Source of the DNA: Aspidiotus rigidus
Lineage: Eukaryota; Arthropoda; Insecta; Hemiptera; Diaspididae
Length of the DNA: 64,000 nt
Reading direction: 5' to 3'
Assembly (NCBI GenBank): GCA_035079385.1
Contig: JAVHKY010000054.1
Coordinates: 806,001 to 870,000 of the forward strand
The notes under the pieces are model-generated. The model saw nothing but the letters and a program-made list of their open reading frames with translations. It did not search any database and was not told the origin of the DNA. The first letter of the stretch is position 1, and each line of letters begins with the position of its first letter. The position numbers were made by a program, and so were the translations under genes. Of the stretch, positions 33,201 through 42,200 are shown piece after piece.

Positions 33201-36200
33201 TAATAGGAGGGGGGACTTGGAAAAAAATGTTCTGTTACTTTACGGGGCCCACTCCCAAACTATATACGACTAGCGGTTGGCGTGAGTACATGTCTGTGTT
33301 TTGTAAATATTTGGATTTTAACGGTAAGAGCTGACTCGACAGGTAAAGGCTGTATTGCAGCAAAAAATGGACTAATTCATCAATATTTTACCATTCTCAA
33401 TGATTAAGGAAATGGATGGACACTTGGTAAAAAGCCTGCCATACCCCTGAAGCATTAGATCAGTCTGTACAGACGCATGAGACGCACTCAGTCGTTCCCT
33501 ATATGAGAAACCGGATGTAATTTTCACAATTCTTCCTCAAGCCCAGTACCTTCTCTTAGGTAATTTCAAACTCTGACGACGATAACTCATAACTTGCAGC
33601 TTACTTCATTAACTGCTCGGAATGTTGCCTTGATTAACTGTGTTAATCAAGGCCAGCAGTGAACCTGTTTTATGGGGGTTTCTTTGTTTATACTTTTTCT
33701 AAATAAAGATTAAACTTTATTTCTCACTACCTTGGGAGTTTGAACTCGTAAGTCCATACTTCTCCAATTCCCCCAACCATGTCAGATACAACTCAATACT
33801 CAAAATTTTTCAAGTCCTTCTCCCACCATATTTTATAATTTGAGAGTCGAAATCTTTCCAAATCCCATTGCTATCTCCTACAGATCCGGGGTCGAACTTG
33901 ATATATATGAGATTTTTACGTCCCGCTTCTATCATAATTACGAAGCTTTCTTTTGATTTCATATTATGGTTTGTCAAATATCAAGTTGGAAGATTCCCAC
34001 CAGAGGTTATGAAGCGAGTTGATATTTTTTGAATTGAATTTTGACTTTATTTGCACTAATTATGAAAATTTAGTTGTTCGGCTTAAAAATTTTAACTGGC
34101 ATATCTGATATGTGTGTAAGTTTCATTCTGTTGGACGAGGCAGGATTCATACTAATAATACTATGAAAAGGGATGTCTGAGGTAAAGCACACTATTGGAA
34201 TGTTGACCTATGCTTGGAAGCACTAGCAGTATTATTTTCATTTCTAATTGCTCTCACCGGAATAACCGAGTGACGATTTTACGTTCACTTTCAATGATAC
34301 AATTTGAATGCACAAATCGGAGTTGACCTATCGAGGACTGTAAATTTATCATAGAGCTACGAACTGAAACTAACATTTTCCTCTTAAGTGGCAACTCTAA
34401 AAAATGATTCGACTTATTAACCACTAGCTGCTAATTTTTGGCTCGATTATCATATTTCGACTGATATTCGTTGTAGATTCCGTGGAAAATTTTATTAAAA
34501 GTAAAAAACTCCGTATTTAACGGGTTAGAAAATAGCCGAGAGAGTGATAAATCCGTTCGACAGATATTTTATCACCTTGAGAATATTGTTTCTCCTTTGA
34601 TCTCATTCTCATTCATGTATTAAATTACTTGCTTAATAACCTAATGTATGTGGTGACATGTTGCTTTTTTTTTGTTTGTGTTCCTGAAAAAATCATGATA
34701 AATTAAAATTGGTCGGATGAGTTGGAGGCGTTAGAGTAGAGATTTTTTCATTTTTCAAAATAATCGAACGATCGGGAATCGTATGTAGAAATTGATTTGA
34801 ACATCATCTTGTATAGAAAGAACGAAGGAAATGAAAGGTGAGACGCTTGAAGAGAGCAGAAATGGACACCTGATAAAGCGCCTAGTTTTATATCACCAAC
34901 ATCTGTGCGGAGAGAGCCAAAGTACGGAAATTCGTTCGCAGTTTTAATTTTGACTCGATTTTCTTGATTTTTTCCGAGTGATAGAAGACGATCTGGACCA
35001 TTTTTGAAATATTGATATTATTCTTATGTTTCGGAATGGACCCTTTTGGATAGTTCGAGGTAAGAGAGGAAGAGTCGCAGCCTAAAATTCCACTCTGGAT
35101 CTAGCTTATCTTCCCGCGGAGAAATTTAGCTCAAGTCTCCATACTTATAGCCTAGCTCAAGGGTTCGGGGCTCGAGCGTTCTCTGGGCCCTCCTCTGCAG
35201 TCCTTATTGTCTTCTAGAATTTAACCCTTATTACATTATAGCATTTATTTTTTATCATTTGATCCGTATTATATTCTAGCATTTAACTCAGCATTTACAG
35301 CGACATTCTCAGTCATCACTTAGGCGTTAAGTGCACTTATAATCGTCACATGGCCCTTGATTGACCGCTTGAGCTACCCATCGAGGTAGCTTAACGTAGG
35401 CATTCTCAGTCGACACTTGGACGTTAAGTACACTTATAATTGTCATGTGACCCCTTAATTAACCACTTAACCTTTCGAGGTTGTAAGTGAAATGTTATCA
35501 TCATTTCCCCTTGAGGTCTACTGAGATCGTTGCTATTAATCCTTATTATATTCTAGCATTTCCTTTAGTCAAATGTTTGCAAGTCCTCCCTCTATGGAGG
35601 ATCGCACCAGAAAATTTTCCAAGGCTCCAGAGTCTAGATTAGGTCGAGGCCATTGATGGAGTCACAAAGAGTGTACGCGGTCGTTTTCCATGGATTTAAC
35701 CTTCATAACTCAGAATTAGTCTCAACATAAGAGGTCTTAGCCTAAAATGGATCTCTGGGCTTAGCTCATGTTCAGCCTTGAACTCCACAGTCCTAGTCTA
35801 GCTCTATCCTAGGGCAGGACTAATGTAGAGCATCGAGCTACCTATATATATAGAGGGAAGACCTAGAAAATTTTCTGTTAGTCCCTTCAGAGTTTTCCAA
35901 AGAGGCATCGGTCATAAAATACTTGGCCGTTCGTAATCATTTAGACATTTATGTTGATGGTATGAATAAAAAAGAAATTAATCGAAAAGTGCCTCGATGG
36001 TACAACCTCCCTCCCTCGTAATACTATTGATAGTAATAAATGTAATCAATGTATTCGTCTCCCTTCATTGGGTAAATTTTCCTCCGGATTGAGTCGGGTC
36101 CTTAAAACCTTTGGTTTCAAACTAGCTTATTTCTGTTCTACCACTCTCGAATATATTTTTAATGATACCTAGGGCCGCATCTCTGAAAATGAGTCAGGTG

Positions 36201-39200
36201 GGGTCTATAAAATGGGTGGTGAGGAAGTTTCTATAGCCGAAACTAATAGCCAAATTAAAATAAGAGAGAAAGAACATATGAAGGCTTGGAAATGTAATTC
36301 TGTGGGTGAGTCTGCCTTTGCTGACCACCTTATATCGCAAAACCATAAGTTTGAAGAGGGTTCTATCACTCTGCCCCATAATGAGAGTTCCTACAGAAAA
36401 CGTATTGTCCTCGAAAATATTGAAATTGTCCGTCATAAAAATAATGATAAAGTTCTTCTCCTAAACCAGTATATTCCGGAATATGAATTTATCGAAACGG
36501 TTTACAGCTAGTCACCATGAATCCGTCATCTCCCTTCTTCCCTATTTCTCGCTTCGTCGTTTTCCTGTTCTTATTCTTCTTTTTGCTTCAATACGTCATG
36601 TTTTCGATCGCTTTAATAATGACTATTTAGCCAAAAGCTCCTCAGCCTTTTTCGTACCGTATTTTCTATAGTTTTCTAGTAGTTTCTGACTCCTTCTGGA
36701 TGGAGTAATGAGCGAAAAAAAAGGGAAAGATATTGATTTTTCAATCAGTGTTTAAAATGAGTTCAAGGCTTTTATAAGACTGGCCCTGAGAATACTGCAA
36801 AAACTTTTTACAAATCCGAATCTGATATTTTTGTATGAAAATTTACAATAAAAGATGAGCGTGAAGGAAAAGTTGTGGCCACCATATCAAACTTCTTGAC
36901 ACCTATTCACCCGAAAATAAACTCTCTGAGCAATAAAAATTAGTAACGTTACGATTTTATCATCAAAAAAAAAAAAAAAAAATTGTATCAAAATTTTTAG
37001 AAAACTTCAGCAAGCTGATTGTTAGCCCAGTTGAGGAAGAGTAATCGAGAAGAGATAACTACTACAAAGACATTTATTGATAAGAGAAACGGGGAGTTCC
37101 AACAGCAGTACAATATGGTAATTTTTACGATTATTAAAATATCTTATAAAAACAAACGTGAATAATGAAAAATTGAAAAGAAAATAATTCAAAGATTCCC
37201 CGGTAAGATGAGTCCGCATTTTCATTGAAATTCACGTCATTTTGATTTTTTCACACAAATAATGCATTATGGGTTTGTATAAACATTTTCAAGCTCGAAG
37301 CTCTGCCGGCTGGAAAGCGTACGTTTTTTCTGGAAAACTACCGATAAAACAGGTTCCCCGCTAAAAAAAAGGTCAATTCGGTTAAAATACTGTTTCATTA
37401 GGCAACCTGTTTTATCGGAGGGGAGGGGGGGGGGCGGGATCCACAAAAAACGTCCGCCATCCGGCAAAGCTCGGAGCTCGGCAATTTTAAGTGTGACGTC
37501 ACAATTTACATTTTTCAAATCCCGCGTGCCCAAAAAAACAGGTTTCCTGCCACCCCTTGTTCAACTCCGTTCGAGAACCTATGAGGTTTTTTTCTGCTTT
37601 TTGCAAAGTTTTTGTCATTTTTCCCATTTTTACTTGACCTTTAATGAAGATACTTGACTTTTACTTGTTTACTTGACCTTTTATCAAATACATACTTGAC
37701 TTTTACTTGATTTACTTGACCGATAGACACCCTGCATTTTACCTAAAATCTTAGATTTCCATGGGTCGCAAATGCGACATATGCATCACAGAAAACGCCG
37801 GCCATGTTTAGAGCTAAGCACTCAATTGTGGATTAAGTACATCGAGTCTGTGCAATCATAAAGCAGAACCTTAAGGAGGAGAAATTTTGTTCTTCCATTT
37901 TCCTAGATGTTAGTCAAGGTGTTGACAAAGTCTGGACATCAGGGCTCTTGCAAAAGATTAGTCAACACTTCTCGGCACAACATGTCCCAGTGATAAAGGA
38001 TTCTATATCCACCACGGAGAAGCCAACTCCATGACCAAGCCAACCGCAGGAGGATTATTACAGGACAGCGTATTTGGTCCCCAAAGAATAATCGAATTCT
38101 CAAATGTACGAGCCATATTTATACAAAGAGGGGGAGGCCTAAGACACGTAAACGGGTGCCTCCTCCTCTTCGTATTTGGTCCCCTGTTGTACCTCCCCTA
38201 CACCGCTAATATTCCGGTATGAATTGACACCACACTTGCCTCTCTTGCAGATGATACTGTAGTACCCCGCATAACCATTACACCGTAGCAACCAGACAGC
38301 AGTCACCGAAATACTGGGCCACCAGATGGAGAATCAAAATAAATGCAGCGAAGGGTGGATTTTACACTCCACGCCCAATAATGAACCTGTCTAGCCGGCT
38401 GAAAACGCTCCCTATTTAGGTGAACTGGAGAACTCACATTCAGAAAAAAAGAAAACAACTTAGCCAAGAGTCATCTTTCGCTCACCAACAAAAGGTTGCT
38501 CAACAGTCGTCATGGCCATGGCGCTACGGCCATTCTCGATGTATGGTATCCCTTTATGGGGATCAGCAGCAAAAATAACAACACCCTAATTATGCAGAAA
38601 TTTGAGGGCATAGTACATCTTGAACCACCAACTGTATCAAGACCTGACCCTTGAAACAGTGCATTAGATTGCATCTAGAGCCACCGACAGATAGGTTGAT
38701 CGATCCACCCTCATTCTAATACAAAAGTTCTGGTACGACTCGAGAAACCTGCCGTGCAGTGCAAATATCAACTAAAACACTGTTCTTTTAATATCCTGAC
38801 TAGCAGTGACCGTATGACATAGTCACTCGTCTTCTTTCTAGTTCATATCATCATTTAAAGAAGAAAGAAATGTTAACCACAAGTAATTGACTTTAAAGAC
38901 TGTTCCGCAGTACATAGGCACCCTATTTCAAAGTACCAGGACTCGCTGAACTTGTTGGAACCGACCACTCATATCTTCGCGATATTGAAACTTTGCCAAG
39001 CGGCGCACTGTCATTAGTGTTCGAATTATTAATGAACTCACAACTACAGTCAGTGCGCTTCTGGCATCACCTTAATGCGACACTAGTCCATCATGGATAG
39101 TCAACAGAGATGCCACGGCTACAAGAGATTCGTTTGAGTCAGTCTCTACGGTAGAGATGGAAGACAAAGACGAGCAGTGGACGGGGAACTTTCTCGTTAA

Positions 39201-42200
39201 TACGTATTTACAGCTCCCTTCACACATACAAATCTACTTTATTAATAGAATTAATTCGGTTCTCCAAATTATGACCAAAGATATCAAACGACGACATACT
39301 CAAAGGTGTAAAACAGACGGAGTAATTTAATTAAAGCCACAGAAATACAAAATACACCGGAGCGCTTTCGATTAAAGAACCATTGTCAACGAGTGACATG
39401 AAAGCATCTGAACCAACACTGGCCGGCAACAAACACTGCAGAGGGAATCATGACTGAACTAGTGAGTCATCACAATGTGAATCATACTCATAAACTAGTT
39501 CAATTAACCCCTCATCAGGTATGTACCTGTTGAGCACATTTAGGTTGTCGTTATTCAGATGGCGAATAATTTCAATATGTTCTAACGCGGTACGCTTGAG
39601 AACCGAGGACTCTCTATGGAGGAGGGACTCGGATCCCTCTTTGAAACTATGGCCAGTGGTAATAAGATGGTCTGCAAATGCCGAATCACCCAATTTCTTC
39701 TTTTCCCACGCCTTCCTATACTCATCTATTCTAATTTTGAGCTGACGTCCAGTCTCACCTAGGTAGATTCCATTACAGTCATTACACTACATTTTGTAAA
39801 CCCCACTTCTTTCGACCAGTGGGATGGGGTCCTTCAGCTTAACGAACAGACTTTTTACAGTGTTAAGATTGTAATACACTGGGCGAAACCCAAATGGGCG
39901 GAGGACACGACCTAACTGGGAAGAGAATTTTCCTAAAAAGGGGAGCCTGATCCAACGTTTTCTACTGTCAGACGCCGGATTGCGGGGGAGGGAGGTAGTG
40001 GAATCAAGGCTTTTCCGAGTCAATTTTCTATGGACCATCAAGTCAATATCTAAGCTGACCTCATTCACTCTGGCCAAGTGCTTTATAGTCAAAAGCTCCT
40101 GTTGAAAAGCGAGGTGATCCAATGGAATACTAGTCAACCGGTGGATATAACTATTAAAACCGGCAAATTTGTGGGCAACAGGGCAGAAAGGTCTACCGTG
40201 GACAGTAATATCGGTCGAGATATCTTTTCTATATATGGCGAATTCATGGGCACCTTCACCGAATTAATTCTATTAATAACGTTGATGAGGCGTATTTACG
40301 GTTTCTCTTCCTGAAGTTTCGGAACCAACGGTTGTCGTTTTCGTCCCATATCTGGTTTCTCAATAAGTGTTTAAAATTGCATTTGAAACCCAAATTTATC
40401 AAATTCTGGCTGTTCTCCGATTGTGTTCAGACCACCAAGAAACTGAGAAATTTTTGAGTGAGAAGTGGATCCGCACCGAGTTGCGGAGGTGGCACGGAAG
40501 TTGAATATCACCACAAGGTTGAACTTGTTGGTCCATTCGAGACTTTCCGGTGTATTCTCGCCAGGTGGGTTGGATCTCTTTATTAAGTCGGTTAACCTCA
40601 AATGCCGGTCGTTTCAGGCTAAATTGAGACGCAAGAAAAATAAAAAGCTTAGCTCCCTCCAAAAATCGAATGCCTCCGCTGTCCAGGAAGTGAGTACTGA
40701 TGTCAGCGTTATCCAAAAATTTTTACCGCGGATTATAAATTGTAGTAATGTTGAGTTTGAGAGTGATGAGTTGAATCTCTTGGAAAAGGGCTTAAAATTC
40801 GGGTTACCCCCTCTTAATAATGCTAACACTTTGGCCAATGTCGTTGCGGACCTCGAAATAAAAATTGGGCCTGGGGTCAATACTCAGAAAGCTTGTGCTG
40901 CGTTTGTCCGTCATACCCCCCTCCCTCAGATAAATGATCTTGCTTGGAGGCGATTAAGAGGATTGAGAGGAAGGTCAGGGAGGAGGGCTTAACCATTACT
41001 AAGGCTGATAAAGGGAATGCCATTGTAGTTATGGAGAAGTCCCCTTATGTTTCCAAGGTCTATGACGTTCTCGACCAGTGTGGTGCCAGGGTAAATGTGG
41101 ATTTTAACTTTCCAAATCACGTTAAAGAAGTTAGACGTGTTATAAACAATAGCGAATTTATTATCAAAACCCCTTCGCTTAAAAGATTTCTCCTTGAGCC
41201 CAACCCTGTGCCACCCTTATTGTACGGACTGCCTAAGGTCATAAGAAGGACACTCCGATGCTGCCGGTCGTTTCCTTTGTGTCTTCCCCCCCGTACTTCT
41301 TGGCAAAATTTTTGGACCGTTGGTTTAAATCTAGAGTAGAATTTGAGTCATCCTACTCTGTGAATAATTCGGTCTCTCTGGCTGATACGCTCAAAGATGA
41401 CATCCTTCCGCCTGATTCTACCCTATGCTCCTTTGACGTAGTCGGCTTATTTCCGAGTATCCCTAGAGCTACTGCCATGCAGCATATGGGAGACCTCTTG
41501 GTCCAATCTAATATCTGTCACGAAGAACTGGCAGAATTTTTCAATTTACTCAATATTTGTTGGTCTCCCAATTTTTGCAAATTTGAAGGGAAATTTTTCG
41601 AATTTCCAGAGGAGGTAGGTATCCCCATTGGCTCTCCTCTGGGTCCCTCATTTCGGAGGTTTTCATGTCTAAATTTGAGCTCGATCTTTTTTTCTCTGGC
41701 CAGGGGCTTTTGAGTCATATACATTATTGGCACAGGTATGTTGATGATGTGTTGTGCATGTGGACCGAAAACCGAGATCTCCTTTTGGAGTTTTTTAGGT
41801 ATTTCAACAGTCTGTATCCTTCCATCAAATTCACGTTGGAAGTAGGCGGTTCATCTATAAATTTTTTGGACTTTACTATCTCTAATAGAGAAGGTGCCCA
41901 TGAATTCGCCATATATAGAAAAGATACCTCGACCGATATTACTGTTCACGGTAGACCTTTCTGCCCTGTTGCCCACAAATTTGCCGGTTTTAATAGTTAT
42001 ATCCACCGGTTGACTAGTATTCCATTGGATCACCTCGCTTTTCAACAGGAGCTTTTGACTATAAAGCACTTGGCCAGAGTGAATGAGGTCAGCTTAGATA
42101 TTGACTTGATGGTCCATAGAAAATTGACTCGGAAAAGCCTTGGTTCCACTACCTCCCTCCCCCGCAATCCGGCGTCTGACAGTAGAAAACGTTGGATCAG

